Shown: positions 1 through 7,077 of the stretch, in pieces
Numbering within the stretch: position 1 is the first letter of the stretch
Layout: each line of letters begins with the position of its first letter
DNA from: Virgibacillus_N oceani_A
Lineage (GTDB): Bacteria > Bacillota > Bacilli > Bacillales > Amphibacillaceae
NCBI GenBank assembly: GCA_041521345.1
Contig: JBGOHB010000002.1
Reading direction: 5' to 3' (one strand)
Length of the DNA: 64,000 nucleotides
Notes under the pieces: model-generated
Told to the model about the DNA's origin: nothing
The model's input: only the letters and a program-made list of their open reading frames with translations
Databases searched by the model: none
Translations under genes and position numbers: made by a program

Positions 1-55
1 AAGCGTATGTTTGTGATCACTTGGACAAGTGGCCATGATATTTCTGGATTAAATA

Positions 56-283
56 CTATACCTGTTTTTGCACCTGGTCTTTCACATCCGGATCATAAGC
101 GTAATTAAGGTTTCTAAATTTTAATGGGCTTTGATTGGCATCCCCGTTATGATAATAGCCAACATTCATTTTTACATTCGCCTGATGCCCTTTATGCAAT
201 ACATTTCCTAAATTAAGCGAACCATTGTTAGCTATACTGTTCACACGAATACCGTAAACATTATTTACATGTGAAGATGCCAT
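56..283 (-). CDS. GerPF-like spore germination protein
   Basis: 75-residue protein of the GerPA/GerPF family. These small spore proteins are needed for germinants to pass the coat. The visible family signature is a G-I-R-V-N start of the core, a Gly/Asn-rich middle (NNGSLNLGN, HKGHQANVKMN) and the C-terminal YDPDVKDQ. There is no signal peptide or membrane segment. The start is the third Met of the open frame because AGGAGG lies 9 nt before it. A paralogue with the same layout follows upstream on the same strand (404-628), so the two look like a spore-expressed pair. Which GerP paralogue it is cannot be told from the sequence. Confidence 0.8.
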   Translation of the reverse strand: MASSHVNNVYGIRVNSIANNGSLNLGNVLHKGHQANVKMNVGYYHNGDANQSPLKFRNLNYAYDPDVKDQVQKQV

Positions 284-403
284 ATTCAAAAGCCTCCTCT
301 AACATTCATTTGTTTCCTTTAATTTATTTTCGATTAGTGTAAAGTTTTGCGCTAATAAAACAGGATTTACATTTTTAAGCTGATAATTATTTTCTACTAC
401 AAG

Positions 404-628
404 TTATACTTGTGATTGTGGCATATCTAGTACATCGGGATCATTGGAGATATTGGAATTTGCAAATTGCAACGGACTAAAATTAGCATCTCCTGGCTGC
501 GTATAGCCAGAGTTCATTTTCACATTTGCCTGATGCCCTTTAAGCGCAGCATTTCCATATGAAATTGCTGCGTTATTGGAAACATTGTTTATGCGAATGC
601 CGAAAATATTATTAATTACAGGTATCAT
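404..628 (-). CDS. GerPF-like spore germination protein, second copy
   Basis: 74 residues, clearly homologous to the neighbouring protein at 56-283. Shared elements are I-FGIRIN, NNAAISYGNA, LKGHQANVKMNSGY, PGDAN-SPLQF and a DPDV motif near the C terminus. GerPA/GerPF family proteins act in coat permeability during germination. The start is placed at the ATG preceded by GGGTGGT a few bases upstream; an earlier in-frame ATG lacks a ribosome site. The pair probably arose by tandem duplication. Confidence 0.78.
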   Translation of the reverse strand: MIPVINNIFGIRINNVSNNAAISYGNAALKGHQANVKMNSGYTQPGDANFSPLQFANSNISNDPDVLDMPQSQV

Positions 629-783
629 AAGCACCACCCTGCTTGCATTTGTTAAATTATTATATTCTCCTGAACCAATTCTGTGCATGGGGGGAAAATA
701 TTAAATAAATCCATTTTCTGATGACTAAACTGGAGTTTATGAATACAAATATATAGAGAGAAATATTCGAGGAGGTACTATTA

Positions 784-1089
784 ATGAATTACTATTATAC
801 GCCTGTCTATTGGGGAAATTACTACAGTCAGCATATCCCGTATTATCCTAATCAAATGAGGGGATGGCCTGCTGAAGCACCTACCCAGGCAGATGAACGG
901 AATATACATGGTCTCAAGCCGGCATATGAAAGCGGAAATGTTTGTGCATATGTTCCGGATGAGGATGTTTCCTATCACCAATTGTCCATTCAGCAATGGC
1001 CGTCACAGGATTACCATTATCCGCATCCTAAAGGTTTTTTGCATACCGATATTACAAAGGAACATGGGGCTTATTTTCCACACAGATGA
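784..1089 (+). CDS. Tyr/His/Pro-rich small protein, probable spore protein
   Basis: 101-residue protein preceded by a strong GAGGAGG site 8 nt before ATG. It is very rich in Tyr, His, Pro and Gln (for example MNYYYTPVYWGNYY at the start and a QDYHYPHPKG stretch near residue 75). It has no transmembrane segment and no recognised domain. Composition and position, divergent from two GerPF-like genes, suggest a coat or other spore-surface protein, as tyrosine-rich coat proteins are common in Bacillaceae. That role is inferred from composition and context only. Confidence 0.6.
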   Translation: MNYYYTPVYWGNYYSQHIPYYPNQMRGWPAEAPTQADERNIHGLKPAYESGNVCAYVPDEDVSYHQLSIQQWPSQDYHYPHPKGFLHTDITKEHGAYFPHR

Positions 1090-1189
1090 GATCAAATCTG
1101 TCGAGATAATACCAGGAAAAGGACTTCATGAAGTTAAGGATTGTTATTGAAAACTAATTGGAAAAGAAGCCGGTACAAAAGTATTCTTA

Positions 1190-1378
1190 TCAAGGATAAT
1201 TAGCGTCTATAACTCGCTCCGGAAATATACTCCGCTTTCCGTGGGGGAGTGGTGAGCCTCCTCGGACTAAAGCCCTGTGGGGTCTCACCGATCTCCTACT
1301 TCCCACAAATCTTTACGGTGGGACGAGGAACCGCCGTACCGTAGTCCCAGGAGTCTCCGTATACTTCCTCCGCTAGGT
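1190..1378. repeat. Dispersed intergenic repeat, type A copy 1
   Basis: Non-coding stretch beginning with CTCGCTCCGGAAATATAC and ending with GGAGTCTCCGTATACTTCC. The ends are near-inverted, and internal segments (GGTGGGACGAGG, CCGTAGTCCC) can pair. A decayed copy with the same edge motifs lies at about 61250-61385. The gap 1090-1692 holds this element plus the 51-bp duplication at 1449-1550, and no gene I can support. This looks like a MITE-like or bcr-type Bacillaceae repeat. Confidence 0.5.
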
Positions 1379-1448
1379 TAGTGCATTGTTTGTATTTTAA
1401 TTGGATTACTTTAGACATGTCTCGGCCTCTTTCTAAAATGTCTTCTCT

Positions 1449-1550
1449 GGTATGCAAGTTACATTTTTGGGGCAATCACGTACTTGAGAAACAGTTCCCG
1501 GTATACAAATTTCACTTTTACGGGCAGTTACGTATTGAAGACATTTCCCA
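1449..1550. repeat. Two-copy 51-bp direct repeat
   Basis: Two imperfect copies start at 1449 and 1500, each beginning GGTAT(G/A)CAA and continuing through a GGGCA(A/G)T(C/T)ACGTA core to TTCCC. The 51-bp period keeps a reading frame open through both copies. That explains the small open frame at 1381-1584, which has no ribosome site and no recognisable product. A degenerate tandem of similar period is present at 8421-8560. Confidence 0.5.
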
Positions 1551-1692
1551 TGCTCAACTTCCCTTAAGTAGTCCCCCTGTGTAAAGCCTTGAAAAATTTC
1601 ACTGCGAAATCAAACATAATTATTTTGGCAATTTAATATAAATAATGATGTATGTCTATGGTGGAGTGGTTCTGTAAGGGGGAAGACATTCT

Positions 1693-2331
1693 GTGCATGT
1701 TGCTGATGGAGTCATAAGTATTTCTGTTGCTGTCGTAACTACAGTTGGAGCTGTAGGTGTGCTCGCCTACTCGCTGAAAGGGACAAAAGAAGAAGAGATT
1801 CCAAAGATCAGCCTTTTGTCTGGTGCTTTTTTTGTGGCATCCTTAATTAATATTCCAATTGGCCCAACTTCCGTACATCCTTTATTGGGTGGATTTCTCG
1901 GATTGGTTTTAGGGCGCCGGGCACCTTTTGCCATTTTTATTGGTCTTATCCTCCAGGCTATACTGTTTCAGCACGGAGGAATCAGCACGTTCGGTGCAAA
2001 TACGCTGTTAATGTCGATCCCGGCACTTTTAGTCTATTGGGGAATTCCGTTAATGAAAAAGATACCTTTATTTTTCAAGGGGGTTATTAGTGGATTTTCC
2101 TCTGTTATGGCAGGTGTTTTACTATTGATTTTGCTGTTGTTATTCTCCGATCAGCGGTATGCAGAAGGTTCTTTTTCCGTGATCCGGATTGTTTTTCTCG
2201 CCTACCTCCCATTGGCATTACTGGAAGGCGTACTGACCGGATTTGCTGTTAAACATTTATATGCAATGAAACCCGGCCTGTTTAAAAACAGCAAGATAAA
2301 TGGAGGGGTGGTGAATAATAAGGATGGGTAG
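1693..2331 (+). CDS. cbiM: ECF cobalt/nickel transporter substrate-binding subunit, CbiM
   Basis: 212-residue membrane protein, the substrate-capture (S) component of a group I energy-coupling-factor transporter for Co2+ or Ni2+. It starts GTG (M-H-V-A-D-G), keeping the Met1-His2 pair that in CbiM/NikM proteins contributes to the metal site. GGGGGAA precedes the start. Several hydrophobic helices and the family loop PIGPTSVHPLLGGFLGLVLG (residues ~56-75) are visible. The next gene overlaps it by 8 bp, so it heads a four-gene operon: cbiM, two exported accessory proteins, cbiQ. Metal specificity cannot be read from sequence. I see no cobalamin riboswitch upstream. Confidence 0.85.
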   Translation: MHVADGVISISVAVVTTVGAVGVLAYSLKGTKEEEIPKISLLSGAFFVASLINIPIGPTSVHPLLGGFLGLVLGRRAPFAIFIGLILQAILFQHGGISTFGANTLLMSIPALLVYWGIPLMKKIPLFFKGVISGFSSVMAGVLLLILLLLFSDQRYAEGSFSVIRIVFLAYLPLALLEGVLTGFAVKHLYAMKPGLFKNSKINGGVVNNKDG

Positions 2332-2767
2332 AAAGTGGGTATATTTTTTATCAATTTTATGTACCGCTTTAGTTTTACTTGTTTTTCTTTACCCCCAATC
2401 AGCTTCCGCTCACAGGATGCTTATTGAACATGAGGAAGGAGTAATTCACATTCGTTATGATGATGGAACTTCTGCAGCGTTAGCGCTTATCACAGCCTAT
2501 GATGAAGAAGGAGATACTTTATTTGAGCGTGAGGCTGACGATGACGGCACACTAAATTATGATGGGGAATTGAACGTACATCGTATTGCTGCCGATGATG
2601 GGATGGGACACCGGGCAACATGGACAACAGATGAAGAAAAAGCATCGATGCTGGACGATATTCCTCTTTTTGTGAGAGCTATATTCGGCATCTCTATTTT
2701 ACTGTTTATTGCTGCCATTTTTGTTCTGCGCAATCATAGAAAATCAGAGGAAGGTGAAAAAAATTAA
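2324..2767 (+). CDS. Exported, C-terminally anchored protein of the Co/Ni transporter operon
   Basis: 147 residues with an N-terminal signal peptide (hydrophobic residues ~6-23, cleavage near SASA-H), a ~90-residue extracytoplasmic part beginning HRMLIEHEEG, and a transmembrane helix at ~116-136 with a basic tail. The mature protein starting with His recalls NikL/NikK-type accessory proteins, whose N-terminal His may bind metal after signal cleavage; that is inference. It overlaps cbiM by 8 bp and abuts the next gene (TAATG junction), so the genes are translationally coupled. Confidence 0.6.
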   Translation: MGRKWVYFLSILCTALVLLVFLYPQSASAHRMLIEHEEGVIHIRYDDGTSAALALITAYDEEGDTLFEREADDDGTLNYDGELNVHRIAADDGMGHRATWTTDEEKASMLDDIPLFVRAIFGISILLFIAAIFVLRNHRKSEEGEKN

Positions 2768-3588
2768 TGAGAAAAATCGCATTATTATTAGGACTTACTC
2801 TGGCATTCAGCCTGTTTTTATTTACCAAGGAAGCTTCTGCACATGAATTGTTTATACAGGTGGAAGAGTTTTCGGATAGCGAAGAATTACGCGTAGATGT
2901 TATTTGGGGTCATATTCGGGATTATACGGATATTGCCGATATTGAAGATTTAGCGCTGCACGTCCAATATCCAAATGGAGACACTGCTCCATTGGATTTA
3001 GAAGAAGTTGGTGTCCAGGCCAGGTCGATTGTACCGATTACTGAGGATGGTACATATACTTTTTGGGCGACGCGAGAACCTAGTACATATACACCGGACA
3101 GCGGAATTACACAATTGAGCAACCAAACTGCAAAACTTATTCATCATGTTGGCAGCGAGGCATCATCTGATGATGATTCGATTGAATTGGATCTGGAAAT
3201 TGTACCTGAATCAGATACGAATAACTTTTCCACTGGAACATTTACCGGAACTATTTATTTAGATGGTGAACAGGCAGAAAATGCCATCATAAGTGCATAT
3301 GGCCCTGAATGGGAAGTGCTGGAAACCACCTCAGATAAAGATGGTAAGTTTGAATTAGCTTTTAATTCTTTAGGTGAATGGCTTATTAAAGCAAATATGG
3401 AACTGGATGAAGCCGGCACAATAGATAATGAAGATTATGAAGTTCATAGTCTTACAACCACGCTGCTCGTTGATAATGAACAAGATGAAGATACGAACCA
3501 ATCTTCTCTTTTCTCCGTGATAGCCATTCTAATATCCGGATTACTCATCGGGGCGGCGGTAACTATTTTAGTACTGAGAAAACGATAA
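2767..3588 (+). CDS. DUF4198-like exported metal-uptake accessory protein
   Basis: 273 residues. The signal peptide (residues 1-25) ends ASA, followed by His-Glu-Leu. The N-terminal extracytoplasmic region resembles DUF4198, annotated as the periplasmic part of Co2+/Ni2+ transport. It includes WGH, a conserved ...GTYTFWATREP stretch and a HHVG segment. A second beta-sandwich of carboxypeptidase-regulatory type follows at ~155-235 (FTGTIYLDGEQAENAIISAY, DGKFELAF). A C-terminal membrane helix (residues ~248-269) ends in RKR. The position between cbiM and cbiQ supports a role in presenting metal to CbiM. Confidence 0.65.
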   Translation: MRKIALLLGLTLAFSLFLFTKEASAHELFIQVEEFSDSEELRVDVIWGHIRDYTDIADIEDLALHVQYPNGDTAPLDLEEVGVQARSIVPITEDGTYTFWATREPSTYTPDSGITQLSNQTAKLIHHVGSEASSDDDSIELDLEIVPESDTNNFSTGTFTGTIYLDGEQAENAIISAYGPEWEVLETTSDKDGKFELAFNSLGEWLIKANMELDEAGTIDNEDYEVHSLTTTLLVDNEQDEDTNQSSLFSVIAILISGLLIGAAVTILVLRKR

Positions 3589-3620
3589 ATGTGGTTTGGA
3601 AAGATAAGGCAGGTGATGAA

Positions 3621-4382
3621 ATGTCCGAGCAGGAAACAGATACATTAACAGCGATACCAAAATGGGCAAAATCCTGGGAGTCACGGACTAAATTAATTGC
3701 AGCTGTATTCTATATTTTTACCGTCATCAGCTTTACAAATCTGCCTGTTGTTTTCATTGCACTCGCCTTTGCCCTCATTGGGCTGTTATTGATGAGAATT
3801 TCCTTCATTTTGCTGTTAAAACGGTATTTAATCATTTCACCTTTTCTCTTGCTAATGACCGTCCCTTTACTGTTTAATATTGATCTTTCTTTTCACACAC
3901 AAAATGTTGAGTTCATTTTTTTAATCATCATGAAGGCTCTTACCTCCATGACCGTTATCACGATCATTTTGGACTCTCAATCAATTGATCAGTTTATGAC
4001 TAGTTTAGCCGGGTTAAAAATTCCGGCTGTATTTATTACGGTGCTCATTCTTTCCTACCGCTATGTTTTCTTATTTCTCGATGACATCCAAAAAATGCAA
4101 ACAGCAGCCAAGTCAAGGTTTTTCCGTGGGGGCGTTAGTACAAGCAAATTAAAAGTTTATGGACAGCTCACGGCAGCTTTATTATCCAGATCGATAGAAC
4201 GTGCAGACCGGATGTATGAAGCAATGGCTTCCAGATGTTTTACCGGGAAATTATATTTTCAAAAGGCGGAAAAAATAACGCCGGCAGATATCGGAAAGAG
4301 CGGATGTACTGCTTTAATGGTTCTTTTATTATTCCTGATGGATCAAGGTCAACTAACGAATTTTTTTGCAATACACCCCTAG
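3621..4382 (+). CDS. cbiQ: ECF transporter transmembrane subunit CbiQ
   Basis: 253-residue EcfT/CbiQ-type permease that couples the S component to the ATPases. It has about five hydrophobic helices. The cytoplasmic coupling region shows the family short motifs with Arg after Ala/Ser: AAKSRFFRGG (~164-173) and RADRMYEAMASRCF (~196-210). The ATG at 3621 follows AGGTGATGAA and is preferred over the upstream GTG. No cbiO ATPase follows; the next gene is a YjcZ miniprotein. The transporter must therefore borrow an ATPase encoded elsewhere, or work without one. Confidence 0.8.
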   Translation: MSEQETDTLTAIPKWAKSWESRTKLIAAVFYIFTVISFTNLPVVFIALAFALIGLLLMRISFILLLKRYLIISPFLLLMTVPLLFNIDLSFHTQNVEFIFLIIMKALTSMTVITIILDSQSIDQFMTSLAGLKIPAVFITVLILSYRYVFLFLDDIQKMQTAAKSRFFRGGVSTSKLKVYGQLTAALLSRSIERADRMYEAMASRCFTGKLYFQKAEKITPADIGKSGCTALMVLLLFLMDQGQLTNFFAIHP

Positions 4383-4462
4383 TGTCTATACAATTTCTGA
4401 TTCCCTGCATAGGATGAAAAAGGGAGTGCCACTCTCATTCTTTCACAAGGAGGGATTCTTCG

Positions 4463-4573
4463 ATGAGTTACGGTGCAGGCTATGGTGCCGGCGGTGGTTT
4501 CGCGTTAATCGTCGTACTGTTTATTCTATTAATCATTATTGGTGCATCTTTCGGCGGATACGGAGGTTATTAA
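4463..4573 (+). CDS. YjcZ-family sporulation miniprotein
   Basis: 36 residues: a Gly/Tyr-rich N terminus, one hydrophobic helix (FALIVVLFILLIIIG) and a GGYGGY end. This is the YjcZ/YhjC-type family of tiny membrane proteins made during sporulation. AAGGAGGGA precedes the ATG by 8 nt. A second member lies at 56793-56903. It is followed at once by a strong terminator, so it is probably monocistronic. Confidence 0.85.
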   Translation: MSYGAGYGAGGGFALIVVLFILLIIIGASFGGYGGY

Positions 4574-4581
4574 AAAGAGTA

Positions 4582-4620
4582 ACAAATGCTCCCTTTTTTG
4601 GGGGCATTTGTGAAATTTTT
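4582..4620 (+). terminator. Rho-independent terminator after YjcZ gene
   Basis: 12-bp stem ACAAATGCTCCC / GGGGGCATTTGT with a T6 loop, followed by a T-rich tract; 9 bp after the yjcZ-like stop codon. Confidence 0.85.
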
Positions 4621-4754
4621 ACAGTTACATGTGGACACTGGTTCAGATCACACTTGCAGGCAGAGAGAACTTTTTCTTTTCTTGTTGTAACTATAATTAT
4701 TACTAATTTATAATGAATCGAGTATATTGCTCTGCGTTGGAAAGTAAAGGAACT

Positions 4755-4975
4755 TTAGATTAGAGCCTTTGCCTTTAAAGCAACTACTGGATAGCCCAGC
4801 TTTTCAATCGTTTCTTTTATTTCATCTTGACTTACTTTACCTTCATCAAATATGGAGTGAAATTTTATTTTCACTTCGTCAACATCTTTCATTTTTCCTA
4901 GTTTCGTTTCGATTTTTTTATACATGATGGACAAGCCTATGGCTTCAATTGAAATTTACTGTTCTTATAAATCCT
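4755..4975 (-). pseudogene. Decayed heavy-metal-associated (HMA/CopZ-like) protein
   Basis: The minus strand encodes a good HMA-domain C-terminal half (KKIETKLGKMKDVDEVKIKF, then KVSQDEIKETIEKLGYPVVALKAKA, stop at 4755-4757). Its metal motif is destroyed: the C-P-S-C codons are present but sit in a shifted frame, reached by losses of about 2 nt before and 1 nt after (in a run of seven A). No start codon is left in frame. It is a relic of a metallochaperone or P-type ATPase-associated domain, 370 bp downstream of the Co/Ni transporter. A sequencing indel cannot explain both shifts and the missing start. Confidence 0.6.
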
Positions 4976-5156
4976 CTCTCTTTTGTTATCTTTATATATT
5001 TTAATCATTAGTGGTTTGACTGCTTTCTTCTTTGACGTGCTTAAAAAATTGAAAAAAATTAATGGAATTTATTTCTGAATGTTCAAAAGCATAAAAAGTT
5101 GGACTACCTGCAAGTATTTCTTCATATCTATCTATTAGGGAAGGAGAGATATAATA

Positions 5157-5513
5157 ATGAGAACAGGCATTGCTTTATTTGCTGTTTTAGGGATAATCAT
5201 ACTTACCGGGGTTCTTGACTCACCAGATAACTGGGAAGACAATGAGGGTGTAAATTTAATGAATGACCTTGCACAGGATGAAGAGGTAGCCAGCACACCA
5301 TATGTTGAAGAACATGTCCCTGTCTTTGCCTCCGTTGAAATGGTTTTAGAAGAAACAACAGAGGATGACAGTCACATTGTAGAAGTATATAGGGAATATG
5401 AAATTTATACAGATGAGCATGGAACGGTTACCAAACGGGAGCCAACGGATAACTATGATTATTTGAGGTATAAGATAGATGACGAACATGAACATGAGCA
5501 CGATCACGAGTAG
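5157..5513 (+). CDS. Small anchored acidic protein with His-rich tail, unknown function
   Basis: 118 residues with a good site (AAGGAGAG, 10 nt before ATG). One hydrophobic N-terminal segment (residues 4-20) acts as an anchor or uncleaved signal. The rest is strongly acidic and ends in alternating Glu-His (HEHEHDHE). The tail could bind divalent metal, which fits its position after a Co/Ni transporter and an HMA relic. This is inference. I recognise no domain. Confidence 0.55.
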   Translation: MRTGIALFAVLGIIILTGVLDSPDNWEDNEGVNLMNDLAQDEEVASTPYVEEHVPVFASVEMVLEETTEDDSHIVEVYREYEIYTDEHGTVTKREPTDNYDYLRYKIDDEHEHEHDHE

Positions 5514-5664
5514 TAATTGAAGGCTTCAATAGTAGATGATGATGATTTCAAGGCACCAGTACAGAATTAGCATCTTCGTGACGAAAATATACGAAATGGA
5601 CGAAACCCTGGTAATTTATATCAGAAAGCATAAATTAATGACATTTTCTCTATTTCTGTACTAC

Positions 5665-5702
5665 ATAAAAAGCCACCAGGCGAACCAAATCGTCTGGTGA
5701 CT
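5665..5702 (-). terminator. Terminator of ssrA
   Basis: On the minus strand a stem CACCAG/CTGGTG with flanking pairs is followed by GGCTTTTT, about 40 nt beyond the tmRNA CCA end. Confidence 0.75.
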
Positions 5703-5757
5703 CCATTAATAATATAAACAAAAACCACCAACATATGTATTGGTGGAGACGGTGGGA

Positions 5758-6044
5758 CATGTTATTCCATGCTTTCGTCATGGCACTGACTATATCTTGA
5801 ACCTGAATAATTCAGGTTCCTCGGCGTCTTATACGAAATATATATTTACCTCTCCGTGAGGCAGCATTTCGTATCCTAGTACTACCTGGAAGGCAGCCTA
5901 TAAGTCGATACATGGCTGTTGGATTGCTCCACATACCACTCGGTATTGCCCTATTGCCAAGCTTACAAGCAAATAGCAACTTAGGTTTCACCGATAAAGC
6001 CGAATTATCACTTTTGTGTTGCCACAAAAGGCGACTATTTCCTA
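5758..6044 (-). other. Group I self-splicing intron, 287 nt, no ORF
   Basis: It lies in the tmRNA T-loop. P1: exon CGAU pairs with intron GUCG, placing a U-G wobble at the 5' splice site, extended by UA/UA. P10: intron GGA pairs with exon UCC. P2: CTTTTGTG-GCAA-CACAAAAG at 6030-6011. P7: R strand GACTTATA (5906-5899) pairs with the S element AAGATATAGTC (5798-5788) with one bulged U. P8: a 9-bp hairpin at 5819-5799. P9: CCATG/CATGG. The last intron base is G (5758). There is no homing endonuclease frame. The subgroup is not assigned. Confidence 0.9.
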
Positions 6045-6264
6045 ATCGAACCCACGTCCAGAGATATCGCCACTTAGGCTTCTACACGCTTAGTTGGTAT
6101 ATTATCATTCGCTGTCCTATCAGCCTGCCAACAGGCTTTAAGGCAGCTAGTCTGATTGGTTTCAACTACCATCCTCAGACGGTGGATGCTAGTATAGCCT
6201 GCTTGATTTGAGACCCATCAATCTGCATCACAGGCGAATGCAGGAAGGATCGCTTTAGTACTAC

Positions 6265-6303
6265 TTACGCAGCAGCTAAAGCTGGTTGATTGTTAGTTTT
6301 GCC
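6265..6303 (-). other. tmRNA tag reading frame
   Basis: Resume codon GGC through stop TAA encodes G-K-T-N-N-Q-P-A-L-A-A-A, to be preceded by the non-encoded Ala. The conserved AACTGGCAAAACTAAC context fixes the start by comparison with B. subtilis ssrA. It ends in Leu-Ala-Ala-Ala, a ClpXP-type degron. Confidence 0.88.
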
Positions 6304-6450
6304 AGTTATATTTAGGCGAATAACGTTTTACGAGCCGTAACCTCGACGTGCGACCAAAGCTCAACCTATCCCTGTCGAATCCAGAACGTCCCCGTAAAAG
6401 AGAAACGCTTAAGGACTTGCCTAAGCTTCTATCAAGATCTTACATAAATA

Positions 6451-6478
6451 ATTATAACAGAAATACATAAAATATCAA
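6451..6478 (-). promoter_or_regulatory. ssrA promoter (sigma A)
   Basis: Minus strand TTGATA (6478-6473), 16-nt spacer, TATAAT (6456-6451). It is 57 nt upstream of the mature tmRNA 5' end, in the smpB-ssrA gap. Confidence 0.75.
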
Positions 6479-6525
6479 GCCCCTGACGTACAACCGTTCG
6501 TTAGCCATACCGGTCATATCCCGGC

Positions 6526-6990
6526 CTATCGCATTTGCTCTTTTATTGCTCGATCGGCATCCCGCTTCATTTGTTTCCGTTTCAGGTCTTCACGCTTATC
6601 GTATTTCTTCTTCCCTCTTCCAAGGCCAAGCAGCACTTTGGCAAATCCATTCTTAATATAAATTTTCAAAGGAATCAACGCATAACCCTGCTGCTGGATC
6701 AGTCCGGTCAATTTATCAATTTCTTTCCGGTGCAAGAGTATTTTTCTTGTTCGTGTCGGATCATGGTTAAATCGATTCCCCTGTTCATATTCGGCAATGT
6801 GCAGATTAATCAGTTTCACTTCACCGCGGTCAATTCTAGCATGGGAATCCTTAATACTCACTTTTCCGGCACGAATTGATTTAATCTCAGTACCTTGAAG
6901 TACAATACCGGCCTCATACGTATCTTCAATCGTATAATCATGAGAGACCTTCCTGTTTTGGGCAATCACTTTTCCCTGTCTTTTTGACAT
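6526..6990 (-). CDS. smpB: SsrA-binding protein SmpB
   Basis: 154-residue partner of tmRNA, which delivers it to stalled ribosomes. Family features: GKVIAQNRKVSHDY at the N terminus, ...GIVLQGTEIKSIRAGKVSIKDSH (residues ~30-52), and the basic C-terminal tail from GRGKKKYDKREDLKRKQ that folds into the empty mRNA channel. The start at 6990 follows AGGAGGAAG, which rules out the 20-residue longer frame. It lies 130 bp before ssrA on the same strand, as in most Firmicutes. Confidence 0.97.
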   Translation of the reverse strand: MSKRQGKVIAQNRKVSHDYTIEDTYEAGIVLQGTEIKSIRAGKVSIKDSHARIDRGEVKLINLHIAEYEQGNRFNHDPTRTRKILLHRKEIDKLTGLIQQQGYALIPLKIYIKNGFAKVLLGLGRGKKKYDKREDLKRKQMKRDADRAIKEQMR

Positions 6991-7077
6991 AAGACTTCCT
7001 CCTACTACTTGCATGACCATTATTTTACCAAATATCTGCCCGTAATCCAACAGGAATCGCTCGGCAAGTCAATAAAT

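Larger units (their letters stand above)
5741..6393 (-). ncRNA. ssrA: tmRNA (SsrA), interrupted by a group I intron in the T-loop
   Basis: The 5' end GGGGACGTTCTGGATTCGACAGGG (in two parts: positions 6393-6370) and the 3' end CCCACCGTCTCCACCA (5756-5741) are the classic tmRNA ends, and GGGGACG pairs with CGTCTCC to form the acceptor stem. Exon 1 is 6393-6045 (349 nt) and ends ...GTGGGTTCGAT. Exon 2 is 5757-5741 (17 nt). Joined, they give the T-arm GTGGG-TTCGATT-CCCAC and a 366-nt RNA, the usual Bacillus size. The 287 nt between them are a group I intron. CCA is encoded. The RNA rescues stalled ribosomes together with SmpB, encoded just upstream. Confidence 0.95.

Noticed and set aside
893..1150. 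Overlapping frame in the Tyr-rich spore gene region
   Set aside because: The 784-1089 frame has the strong GAGGAGG site; the overlapping one has none.
1381..1584. 67-residue open frame upstream of cbiM
   Set aside because: It arises from the in-phase 51-bp duplication; no ribosome site, no recognisable protein.
1379..1692. Cobalamin or NiCo riboswitch before cbiM
   Set aside because: I looked for the B12 box and for NiCo-type stems and saw no convincing match; a covariance search would settle it.
5812..6211. Open frames on both strands in the ssrA region
   Set aside because: They lie wholly inside the tmRNA exons and intron, and have no ribosome sites.
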